A DNA stretch of 64,000 nt from Bettongia penicillata ogilbyi. Its lineage: Eukaryota; Chordata; Mammalia; Diprotodontia; Potoroidae. Every line of letters begins with the position of its first letter. Within the stretch, counting starts at the first letter, position 1. The DNA is taken from NCBI GenBank assembly GCA_023548195.1, contig JAJHZJ010000014.1:12624718-12688717 (forward strand). The letters run 5' to 3'. A program made the translations under genes and the position numbers. Under the pieces are notes generated by a model. The model searched no databases, was not told the origin of the DNA, and saw only the letters and a program-made list of their open reading frames with translations. Below, one piece after another: positions 22,789-33,710 of the stretch.

Positions 22789-22970
22789 AGCACTGGAAAG
22801 AAGTGATGATATCCAACTGTCTTAATGAGGATTTTGTGGAGGAAGATGATAGAGAGGCTACCCTATGGCCCATGACAGTGACCTTCCTCACTCTGTTCCT
22901 GCTCAGCATGTTCTACAATACCACAGTGACCCTCATCAAGACCAAGTCTGGCTCACCTATCAAGTATTAA
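22789..22970 (+). CDS. IGHA: IGHA membrane exon (M)
   Basis: The acceptor TTTGTCCCACAG ends at 22788. Phase 1 joins it to the internal CH3 donor at 16019/16020. The exon encodes about 60 residues up to TAA at 22968-22970. An acidic extracellular linker contains one Cys (SNCLNEDFVEEDD). The transmembrane helix is LWPMTVTFLTLFLLSMFY, nearly the same as in human membrane IgA. A short basic cytoplasmic tail ends KSGSPIKY. Linker, helix and tail are in one exon, as in other mammalian IgA genes, whereas IgM and IgG use two. The helix anchors the IgA B-cell receptor and contacts CD79A/CD79B. No defect is seen. Confidence 0.95.
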
Positions 22971-23585
22971 GCAAGCAAGGTTCCTGGTCTTGGTATGGTC
23001 TCTTGGGCATGGGGATTGGGATTAAAGACCTACCCAGGGGATAATCACTGAGAATAAAGGAGAGGACTGCATAGTAGCTACTGGTGGGAAAGGAACAGTG
23101 GATGGTCCTCTCCAGATATATGAGGTAGAAATTCCATCACAAATGAGAGAAGCTGGACTGAGCTAGGCAGATGAGAGAGCAGGCAACTTCATGGTAACCC
23201 TCTAGTAAAGCCTTCTTCCACAGCGAATGCCAGCTTTTGTACAACACCTCCTATTCCTCACTGCCTCTCACTATCTATTATAATACCTAACAGCCTGACC
23301 ATACAGGATAGTCCCTAAGGTTATTAGGCCCTACAAAAATAAAGGTTTATACTTTTATAGACCATCTCTTACCTATTTGGAAAACCAAATTATAAAACTC
23401 ATAAGCATGGTAATAAACACAATATAGTTATCACACATGATAAAAATTAATTTTTAACCCAGTTTTTACAGTCTATAATACTGTTTCATGTACCAGAGCT
23501 TTGGCCCAGCCCTGCCCTCATCCTGTCTTCATGATTTCCATTTCTGTCTCTGTGTATGAGTGAGTGAGTCTGTGTGTGTGCATAT

Positions 23586-23653
<68 letters not shown>
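23586..23653 (+). repeat. (GA)n microsatellite
   Basis: About 68 bases of nearly pure AG repeat on the coding strand, within the presumed membrane 3' UTR. Confidence 0.95.
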
Positions 23654-23656
<3 letters not shown>

Positions 23657-24064
23657 CTGTCAAAGAAAGCAGGTACCCTGGCCTCAATGACTCTTAGGGG
23701 AGAGGCAGAGTAAGAGCAGAATCAGGCCTTACCCTTCAGGATTTCACAATCAGACAGGGAGAGAGGAGAAAAAGACACAGACCTTGACCTCATGGTTAGA
23801 ATTTTGACTGGTAGAAAGGAGAGGAAGCACCAGTCTTTCTGAGAAGATGCTAGTAAAGGGATCCTGAAGTGTAGGGGCTTCCCTTCTCTCTTTCTCTAAC
23901 CTGAATAATCTCTCCCCTTTCCTATTACTCACAGGTGAGCTTCATAAGACATCAAAGCCATCACCAAGGACTAGAGTCTACTGGGACAAGTTGCAGCTCC
24001 CACAGTAACAACCAATTCCCATCCTCACACTTCCTGCATCTCTTGGACCTGAGTGATTCTGTAT

Positions 24065-24070
24065 AATAAA
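24065..24070 (+). terminator. distal poly(A) signal for membrane IgA
   Basis: AATAAA in the context TGTATAATAAAGATGG, downstream of the membrane exon. A TG-rich stretch follows within about 30 bases. It is the last signal before the long gene-free region. Confidence 0.65.
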
Positions 24071-24769
24071 GATGGAAGCTTTTCTCCATATGAGTCTGTC
24101 TTGGGGAGTTCTAGAAAGGAGGTCACTGTTCTGGAGGAAAGGTTGATCTCAGGTGGCAAGGGGATACTCTTACACTCACATAAACACTCACAGCTGGGGC
24201 AACTCCTGCCAGAAGGCATTGTTTGTTATCACTTCATGAACCTGTCTCCACCTGGCAGTCAGAACTGGAATCTAGAAGGGGAAGGGTTGGTCAGAAACAG
24301 TTTCTAAGTCTTTTGTGTTTTTTTTTGTTTTGGGGGGAGTTTTTTTCCATTCCTAATGAAAGACCTGACTGATCCTAAAATACCCACTCCACTCCCCAGG
24401 GGTAACTGAGTCATTCTCAGAGTATTCCAATCCTGGCCTCAGTTGTTAAGGGCCTGAAAATTCAAGGCACTAATCTGCTCTGAAACCAAAATCCTTCCTG
24501 ACTCATTGGGTCATATATGAGCCCCTCAGTCACACACTATCCCCTCTCCTGCTCCTACACTGAGATACCCCCCAGACTCCTCACCAGAAGTTCCCAGCAC
24601 AGTCTTCTCTAGTTCCCCAAAATTCCTTGACCCATGGCTGCTGCTTAGCATCTAAATACACAAATAAGAGGATAAGAAAGAAATTAAGAACAAGGTCCAA
24701 GATTAGAATTTGCCTTCCCTTTCCTGCATCTGAAAAGGTACCTTAGATATCTTCAAGTTTTAGGTCTGG

Positions 24770-24960
24770 TGCTAAGGTATTGTGATACAGTGGAAAGAGA
24801 ACTGCCTCAGAAATACCACTAGCTATTTTCCTGCCACTCAATCCTCTTAGGTTCAAATCTCACTTCTCATATTATCTGTGTGACTTTGGGCAAGCCATTT
24901 AATTTTCTTGGGCTTCAGTTTTCTCATCTGTAAAATGAAAGGATTAAAACACATGACCTT
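24770..24960 (+). repeat. MAR1/MIR-type SINE
   Basis: 'gtgatacagtggaaagagaactgcc...ttcaaatctcacttc...tgtgactttgggcaagccatttaa...ttcagttttctcatctgtaaaatgaaagg' follows the SINE consensus in sense orientation. Confidence 0.75.
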
Positions 24961-25099
24961 CACCATTTCTCTTCCCTCTTTAAAGCCAGATTTCCTTCCC
25001 TAGACTGGTCATTACAGAAACGAGACAGGGTGGGGAAGAAGAGAGACACAGACAGACAGAAGGAACAGAAAAAGAAAACGAAGGAAGAGAGAGAGGAGG

Positions 25100-25104
25100 G
25101 AGGG

Positions 25105-25164
<60 letters not shown>
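25100..25164 (+). repeat. (GA)n microsatellite
   Basis: Pure GA run preceded by a longer GA-rich flank from about 25070. Predicted frames across it are repeat artefacts. Confidence 0.95.
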
Positions 25165-25168
<4 letters not shown>

Positions 25169-28100
25169 TGATGCCTAGAGCTCCTCTTTTCCTGAGACCC
25201 TGCCTGACTTGATAAAAGGTAGGATGGAAGTCACTGACCCAATAGACCAGTCTTAGGAGCTCCATGCATATATTGAACCTTTTCTGTGTTTCTCACTTTG
25301 ATCCCACTTACTCCACAATGATACTTTGTTGTTTCCCATTCAGTCCCAACTACACAGACCCTAATTTTGTTAGAGTTAAGCTGTGTGCAAGACAGTGACA
25401 GGAAAATCTCATGGGAGGGCCTACATGTTTAAAGTTTGTAAAAGTATTAGCAAAAGTTTTAGAGTCATACAGCCATTTCACATGTTACCAACAATGTTCA
25501 TGTCTTCTCAATACATAAATGAATTTGAAAAATAAAAATTTTACCATTATTACAAACTTTTATGATTAGTGGGATTGGAGTGAGAGAGGAAGGTCTAAAG
25601 CTGACCCAGAAGTGGGGGCTCATAAGTCTTGTGAAGATAAAATGATATTTCAGCTCTAGAGGCCTGATATGCTGGAAAGAATAGATTATCAGCCTCTCAT
25701 CCTTCCACCCCATTTTTTCATGGAGAAAGAAATACAGGACAGACCGAAGCTGTCACTGTGGAAGACCCTTAAGCCTTCAAAAGGGTATGCCAGTTGGGCA
25801 CCAGCTTTGGCAGCATCTAATAAATTGAAAAGCCTTTGCAGACAGACCCAGGATCAAACATGCATCTGTCATTCCAAGACCTCACAAGCTAAGTGTAAAG
25901 AGGCTTATCACTGGATAGTCACTGGGGACATGAATCATTTTGGTCATAAGAATTTATGAGGGCTATAAATCAAGGCATGAAAGGGTCAATGAAGCAAGTC
26001 TTTTGAAGTATTAATTCAAGTAAGTATATATATCTTATCCCCTTTCTAGATTGTGAACTCTTTAACAAAAGGATTTCTGTCCTGACTTCCTTTATATCCT
26101 AGATTTAGGACTGAAAAGGACCTCAAATGCCATCTAGTTTAACCCTTTCACCTTACAGATGAGAAAACTGAAGCCCAAGAAAGGTAAATGGCTTGATCAA
26201 AATCACACAGGTAATTAATATGAGAAGTGAGATTTGAACCTAAGGCGACTGAGTATCAGAAAAAGAGAAAGTGGTATTCCTGAGGCAGCTTTCTTTCCAC
26301 TCTATTACAATACCTTAACACCAGAACCAAACATAAAGATATCTAAGGTGCCTTTCCAGATCTAAATCCTATAATGTTCATGTAAGTGGGAGAAGGACTG
26401 TCTTTCAGTTTCCAGGATGTTAGGGGTAGAAAAGGAAAAGGTTCTTATCAAACAGGTTTTGACCTACTTGGGTACCATTTTAATGAGAGTGCTGTAATGT
26501 GAGCACTTCTTTTTTGCTAGGGCCTGAGAGAGAAAAGTGGGAGCAAAAAATCTAGGCAGTCCCATGGGCTTTTTAATAATAAGCCTGACCAAAGGTTGAG
26601 GACACACTGTCTGAACAACTTTGGACATTTACCTGATTCAGGAGAAAATGAGTTAATAAAGAAAAATTTTAGGTAAAGAAAATACTGCAGACAAGCATGA
26701 CTTAGTGGTGTCAGGAAAACCTGGGTTCTAGTCTGGCTTCTGATATATAATTGCCATTTGACACTGAGCAAGTCTAACCTCTTAGTGCCCCCAAACAGTT
26801 CACTAAGACCAAGTTGCAGAGAAGTTGCCAACATATGTATTGGTAAAAGTTTTCCTCCCCTGGAGCTCCTTACTTGAATGAAATCACAGCTGTGAACCAA
26901 AAAAAGAAAGGGAAAAAAAGGTCAATGAAAAGAAGCTGGAAACAATATTAAACATAGAGGCCTGATTTAATTATTTCTATTTGGTACAAAGGGAAGAGAG
27001 ATACAAGTGGAGACTGGGATCTGTTATTGGGAAGTGACAGTAATATTCTTAAAAATCAAAAAGTATCAATAAAACGATTTTTAAAACTTGCTCAAGGTAT
27101 TCGGTTTCTGAAAAAAAGTTCTAAAGAAAATTTACCATCTGTCCTAGCTTACTTGAATTTAATAAATAAGAGGAAGAATAGATGGTTTTTCCCAACACCA
27201 TTTCTCTTTAATAAGCACTATGGCACACCACTACAAATTGGCCACTCAATTTAAGTTTTCAAGATGTGAATAAGATTACACTATAGAATTAAAGCTAGTG
27301 GAGGGACAGCAAGCGCCACTTTTATTAAAAACAATTTGAAACAATTTTTAAATTATAGTTTTAAAATGTCTTTTATAATAACCCCATATAATTGACTCTT
27401 ATGTGTTCAGCTAATGATTGCTTTAAAAATCTTGTGACTAGAAGAATTGAGAAAGAAAACAAACCTCTAAAATTCATCAACCAATATTTCCACCTTGTCC
27501 TATAATAGGAAAAACTGAAACATGATCAAACTCATTCATTTTGAAAGTGGTTATTCATTTGTGAACTAATCTAACTAGTTGGAGAACTGCTGCTTTATCA
27601 GATTTCTGCCCCCTTTGAATTTCATAAATTCTTTCTTCTACAAAGTTATATTAAATAAAAATTTTTATTTTCCCCAGAAAGTCTGAAATTTATTTTATTA
27701 TTTTACATCGCATTATATCATTTGATCCTTCAGACAACACTGTGAAATAGGTAGTGACCCATTTTATAAAGAAGAAAACTGAGGCTCAGAGAATTTAAGG
27801 GACTAATTCAGGGTCACACAGCTACTAAACTACAAACAAGAATAATGTGCTGAACTGAAATGTTTTAGAGATCAAAAGAGATAACATGAAGTGCTTTGCA
27901 AACCTTAAAGCACTATGGAAATGTTAGTAATTAATAGAGATAAGTGAAAAATGTTACACTTGAGTTTAAAAAAAATGAACCTAAGTGCAAGACCAGAAGA
28001 ACACATCTAGAGTCTAGACAACAGATCCCCCAAAATATCTGGGATTTTACTGGACTGTAAGCTCCACTTGAATCTACAATGTGACATGGAAGTTCAAAAA

Positions 28101-29405
28101 ACTTTATGAAGTTTTAAGCTGCCTTGGTCAGATCACTGCTTGCTATCACATTTTTAAGAAATACTGGAGAGTATCCACAGAAGAGTGATTGAAGCCATGC
28201 CATGCAAAGATCAACCGAAAGGTGTAAGGAGAAAGCTCTGGCAGAGTAGATAGAGGGAAAGCATTTCTAGTCAGAAAGACTAGGTCAAGTCTGTTTCTGC
28301 ACATAATGACCAGGTGACCCTAAGCACATCATTTAAGCACCCCTCAATGACCCTGAGAATTCTCTAAAACTATAAGTTATATAAAATGTTTGCACTGATA
28401 GAGTTTCTTCACTGGGCATTCCCTGATCCTTGTCCAGATCAAAACAAAAAGCAACCCCTGGAACTCAGGTATCAGGCAGTTGGGTAATAAGGAAGACCCC
28501 TGGGTACTTGATAATTCTGTAGATTTTCTTTGTTCTGGAGAATAAAATGAGAGGAACTCTTGTGGTTTGAGTTTATAGATGCATGGGGAAAAACTGGATT
28601 GAGTTAGAGGTATAGCCAGGATTCCCTGAAGATGTGAACACTGGCACAGACAATCAATTAAGGGGCATGAGCAGTGCTGAAACCAGTGAATCAAGCAGGC
28701 TTAGGAACCAGGAAACTGAAGTATACTTGGGCCTTGAAACAAGATTCAGAGATCTACCACATTTAGATTTCTATACTAGCAATCCCTAGATCAAAGGGAT
28801 GTTCTTCTTAAATAGGTCAGCAAAGTTTCTAATTCTCCACCCTATCCCCCTTAACTGAGCCCTAAGGCAATTCCTTAAGGTATTAGATTTGCCATACTTG
28901 GCTCCAGAGGGAAGAGCTGGGAACACTGGAGAAAGAGTCAAGAAGACAGATTTCAGTTAAAACAAGGAAGACCTTTTTGCCCAGAGCAGGACAGGCTGGG
29001 TGGGCTATTGAAACACTGTAATGCTAATATAGTAACGTGAGCTACTATATTAACAACAGGGTTGTTCTAATTTTTCCCAGTTGCTAGAATTGTCCCAGCA
29101 GAGGTTGCATGACTCCATGTTAGGGAGGCTGTAGAGAGGATTCCTGCATAAGATAGGATTGTGGGAACCCTTCTAAATCTGAAGGACTGGGACTTAATTA
29201 GCAAGATAAGACAGGAAGTCATCTTGGTAGGTCAGAAGTCAGAGATTCCAGAAACCTTGGAAGAGGCCTATACTGAGAGAAGGTATGTAGTATCTCTAAG
29301 GGAGATATACCTCCAAGTCAGATACAAAATACTTTAAGGTACCCTGGGTCAGGATCTGGGCTATGCATTTCTCTTGAACTTACCTGAGAGAAAAGGTCTC
29401 TGTTG

Positions 29406-29485
29406 ATCTATCTGTTGATATGGATGCTAGACCAAAGGGTATAGCATCTATCTGTTGATATGGATGCTAGACCAAAGGGTACAGC
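29406..29485 (+). repeat. 40-bp tandem duplication
   Basis: The 40-base unit starting ATCTATCTGTTGATATGG at 29406 is repeated at 29446. The two copies differ by one base (GGGTATAGC against GGGTACAGC). A recent slippage or unequal-exchange event. Confidence 0.9.
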
Positions 29486-30009
29486 ATCTGACTTTAAGAT
29501 GGATTGAGGATAAAGTGCCCAAGCATGGAGGCTCCAACCCTAGGTAGAGAGGCCCCATCATTCCTGATGACCTTGTGTCAATTACTTTTCCTAAATATTT
29601 TCTAATTCAATAGTGTGCCCAAATTTAGAGATCTCACCAGCCCAGTATATATAATCCCAGAGTCGGAAGAGTCGGAATGTTTTGATTCAAAATGGAGATG
29701 AAGATTGTATTCCTTTAGAATGGTTATTACTTATCTCCAAACAAGACCCAATATTTTATCTCTTGTATCAGTAAACAAGTGTCTATTTGCTCACTCCAAA
29801 TTAAACACTATGCTCTGATTCAATCTTCCATTTCTTTTTTATCACACATTTTACAGTCACCCCAAAAACTTTAATGTTAGAACCAAAAAACTATGTTGTG
29901 TAGACCTCAGTTCAATCTGTAACTGAAAAAGATTCCACTCTATATCAAGTGTTCATATAGCATTATCAATAAAGAACTCCCAAGATGGGTAACTCAATAC
30001 TTCTGAGTC

Positions 30010-30245
30010 CATTCCATTTTCGGACAGCTCTAATTGTTAAGAGGGAAGATCTGAATTCAAATCCAACCTCAGGTATCTACTTGCAGCATGACCTGACCAA
30101 GTCACTTAACCCTGTTTGCCTCAGTTTCTTCTTCTATAAAGTGAGCTGGAGAAGAAAATGGCAAACCATTCTATTATCTTTGCCAAGAAAACCCCATATG
30201 GGATCACAGTGAGTTAGGTATAGCTGGAAAATGTCAACAAAAAAT
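30010..30245 (+). repeat. marsupial SINE (MAR1-like) with long 3' domain
   Basis: 'ttcaaatccaacctcaggta...gaccaagtcacttaaccctgtttgcctcagtttc' leads into 'gagctggagaagaaaatggcaaacca...ctttgccaagaaaacccca...gggatcacagtgagtta', the extended 3' part typical of marsupial SINEs. A close relative is at 31830-32055, and an antisense copy at 62640-62890. Confidence 0.75.
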
Positions 30246-30249
30246 TATT

Positions 30250-30600
30250 AAAATGTTTTTCCTTTTACAAAGTTTAAATCTGCTCCCAAGCAACTTCCTC
30301 CATCCATTGTTTCTAATTCTATTCCATGGAGCCAGACAGAAGAAATTAAATCCTTCTTCCATGTTATAGTCCTTCAAATACTTGAAGATGCCATCATGAT
30401 ATTAAATTTTCTCTATTCTAAGATAAAACCCCAGTTCCTTCAACCTTTCTTCAAATACTTGGTTTTCAGTCTTTTCACTACCCTAATGGCCCTCCTCTAC
30501 ATATTTTCTAAAATAAAATTGTCACATTCCTAAAATATGGCAATATTTGGACATGTAGATACTGGTGCTATTCATAAATTCATAATATGCGTTCATTTGA
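30250..30600 (+). repeat. CR1/L3-type LINE remnant
   Basis: 'cttcctccatccattgtttctaattctattcc', 'tccttcaaatacttgaagatgccatcatg' and 'ccttcaacctttcttc...tcactaccctaatggccctcctctac' follow the CR1/L3 3' region in order. No coding frame remains. Confidence 0.6.
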
Positions 30601-30739
30601 AAGAGAATCATTTTAAGACTAAATTATCCAGTGTATGGTTGATAGGGGTAAGACAATGTGAGATGGAATATAAGGCAAGACTTCTTGAAGAAGGTGGAAC
30701 TTAAAGGGGGTCTTGGAAAAGATAGAGAAGGATTAAGGC

Positions 30740-31030
30740 ATTTCAGGGACTCACAGGGTGAGGGCTGAAACCGGGAAACGAAGATCGCCTTGACCCCAAC
30801 TCATCAAGATAGTGTAAGTGTATTAGCAATGGGAGTAAGGGGAGGAAAAGCTTTGAGGCAGGCAGAGCAGGTGTGACTGCCTGGACTCTATTTTTGGAAA
30901 TAGTTCAGAAACAAGCATTTGCATGGGGCCTCAGATGATGGCTTTAGGAAGAAACTGAACATTGAACAAGGGCTTGTTTACCCCCATTTTAACTTTCAGA
31001 CCACCCCACCCCCAATCTAGTGTCTTTTCT
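30740..31030 (+). promoter_or_regulatory. candidate 3' regulatory region enhancer (octamer cluster)
   Basis: A stretch that looks free of repeats holds a perfect octamer ATTTGCAT (30917-30924, OCT1/OCT2), an E2A-type CAGGTG (about 30869), PU.1/ETS-type GAGGAA nearby and a CCACCCCACCCCC box near 31003. Octamer plus E-box is the signature of IGH 3' enhancers in human and mouse. The position, 7 kb past the membrane exon, fits. Which hs element it might match cannot be told. Confidence 0.35.
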
Positions 31031-31829
31031 CCATATGACTGGAAAAAAAAAGCTCTTTTTCTTGGCCTAGACCTACCCTGGAGGCCTCAGTCCAATTACT
31101 GAACCATTTCTCCAGGTCCAAAAAGTTGGTTCCAATAGTCTAATCATTTCATCCTACACACTGACCTTCCAGGATCCCACTGAATTGTAGTAAATGTTTG
31201 TTGAATGAATGATCACCTACCATCCTTCTTTAAGGTGATTATTGATCCTCTCTTCCCAACAACTTACACCAGACCCCTGTGGGTCTGGGTTGACCCTATA
31301 ATCACAAATGTATAAATCAGAGGTTCCCAGTCTTTTTAGGTACCTGTATTTCTTGATTTACAGCAAGTCATCTTGTATCACCAATTTAATATGAAAGAAA
31401 ATAAATACTAGAATTTGTAATGCAAAGACACATAAGAAATAAAATAGGATAATCAATATCAAAATAAATCAAATAATCAAATATGTAATAAATAATAATA
31501 AATCAAATAAATAAAAAATTTTCTTTGTAGCAGACAGTCTTTAACCAGGAGTTTAAATGGCTATATCTATAGCTAAAGAAAGATGGAGGAAATAGTTGAG
31601 GTACTGCCAAACAGGTTACTGGCAATAGGTTTGGCAATTTAGTAAGCACTATTCTATCCTATTCGCCCAAGTTCAAGATTTACGCATTAGCAGAGATCTC
31701 TCTCAAGGAAACATAGACTCTTTGTGCATAGTTACATGAAAAAGTTTTAAAAAGTTCAGGATTAGCTTCATAGACCCTTTAGTCCAGGATTATGCCCCTG
31801 GCAGGGGTAGTGTACAGTGAATACTGTTG

Positions 31830-32055
31830 CAGTAGATAAAGAAGTGGGATGAGAACCAGGAAGATTTATCTTCCTGCGTTCAAACCTAGGCTCAGACACT
31901 TACTAGCTATGTGACCTTGGACAAGTCATTTAATCCAGTTTCCTCATGTATAAAATGAACTGGAGAAGGAAATGGCAAACCACTCCAGTATCTTTGCCAA
32001 GAAAACCCCAAATGGGGTCACAGAGAGTCAGACACAATTGAAATAACAGCAATAC
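31830..32055 (+). repeat. marsupial SINE (MAR1-like)
   Basis: 'gttcaaacctaggctcagacacttactagctatgtgaccttggacaagtcat' then 'ctggagaaggaaatggcaaaccactccagtatctttgccaagaaaaccccaaatggggtcacagagagtcagacacaattg', close to the full consensus. Confidence 0.8.
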
Positions 32056-33574
32056 TAACAAAACTTACTGTGGAATATGGCCATTAGAATACCTGAAAAA
32101 GGAAGAATTGGAAGGAACTGAACCTCTGACCTCCCTTCCAGCTGTAAATATACGATCGTATGACCCTATGGCCTTGTTTTCCTCATTCTCTCTATCCTCT
32201 GTATCAAATTAATGCAAAACAAATCATTTTAAGGCAAGATAAAAATTTCAGTTTTCTGTTTTTTCTTATACTGTTATCCTTTTACATATATTTTAGTTAT
32301 TAGAGGATAAAAGATTTAGAAGCACAAAGAGCTGAGTTCATTTAGTCCATCTCTCATTTTACAGACTTCATGAAGGCTCAGAGAGATTAAGTAATTTCCT
32401 TTGCCATGGTCACAAAGCTCTATGGTAAATACCATGACTGGTTGCTTGTCTCCAAACCCAGTCCTCTTTCCATTATTCCATTAAGGTGTTAAAAGTGTAT
32501 TAAAATACACAAATCTTATAACAGCATTGCTATAAACTTGTTCTCACATGTGTTCCATTGCCTCCTTTTAATCCTCTACAGAGCACTCTTCACAAGGTTT
32601 AATAATGTCTTCCAAATATCCCTAACTTCCTTTAACAATAAGTTATAGATCTACAAAATCACTTTGGTTCTTTTTTTATAATAACCGGTAAAGAAAATAT
32701 TATGACTAACTGAAATTCACATATAATTCAAAACCTTACCAAGTTGCTTGTTTCAGCCCTCTGTCTAACAAAACCATTTTCCTGAATTACAACAAAGCGT
32801 TGCATCTCAGCTTTTCTATTTACGATCTGACTTTGGGCAAGTTACTTATCTTCTCTGGTCCTCAGTTTTCTAATCTATGAAATGGGCTCCCTTACAGCTC
32901 TAAGTCCTATAGGATCTTATGAATATTTTAAAGGAAGACCATAGCAGAAAGACATTAGAATTGTTTTGCTTAGTCCCAGAAGGCAGAACTGATAGCATTG
33001 AAGAGTTGGAAAGAGTCAGATTTAAGCTTGTTTTAAGGAAAATCTTCCTAACAATTATTAACATTCTCTGGAAATAGAATGTGTTTCCTCAGTGAGTACT
33101 GAGTTTCCCATCTCTAGAAGTCTTTAGGTGAACATTAGACTCCATTCATTGAAAAGTGAATTCCCCTTAAGGCATGATTTGAAGTAGATACCCTTCATGT
33201 TCTCAAACCTTTCAATTCTCTAAGATTCTATACTTCTATGAATTCCTGGAAACTTACTCCAGTCTTGAAATTCCCACTTTGAAAGTATCCTCCATCCCTT
33301 CATTCTCTCCTTCTTATTAGATGGCTCTTCCCAGAATCTCTATTTAATCAGAACATCCAGGTTAGCCATGTCTTCATCCTCTCCAGGCTACATTCTAGAC
33401 TTTCTCTCCCATGCCCCTGAACCTTCATCTCTCCACTTCTCCCTTTTTGTCTTTATTTTATGTCTTGTATTTCACTATTAGAATGTAAGTTTCTTAATGT
33501 CAGGCTAATTCTTTAAGAAATTTTTATGTTTAACATGATATAACCTGTTATAACATGTATAAACTATATCAAAT

Positions 33575-33710
33575 TGCTTGCTACTTTGAGGAGGAGGAGG
33601 GTAGGGAGAAAAATTTTGAACTCAAAATCTTATAAAAATGAATGTTTAAAACTATCTGTACATGTAATTTTGAAAAAATAAAATACCATTAAGGAGAAAA
33701 ATAAAGAAAT
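33575..33710 (+). repeat. L1 3'-end fragment
   Basis: 'gggagaaaaattttgaactcaaaatcttataaaaatgaatgtttaaaac' followed by an A-rich tail is the same 3' end that closes the half-L1 at 3.7 kb. A strongly 5'-truncated insertion. Confidence 0.6.

Larger units (their letters stand above)
22971..24070 (+). other. 3' untranslated region of membrane IgA mRNA (probable)
   Basis: From the membrane stop codon to AATAAA at 24065-24070 is 1.1 kb, with a long (GA)n tract at 23590-23653. A strong acceptor-like site, CCTATTACTCACAG, ends at about 23934, 130 bases before the poly(A) signal. This suggests that part of the 3' UTR, including the GA tract, may be removed as an intron. A moderate donor TG|GTATGG is at about 22993. 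No coding sequence follows that acceptor in a convincing frame. Confidence 0.5.
24075..30250. other. gene-free start of the presumed IGH 3' regulatory region
   Basis: No gene is supported. The stretch includes SINEs (about 24770-24960 sense, 26100-26260 antisense, 30010-30245 sense), a (GA)n tract at 25080-25164, an old CR1/L3-type piece near 28060-28200 and a 40-bp tandem duplication at 29406-29485. The remaining DNA is AT-rich and unassigned. Confidence 0.5.
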
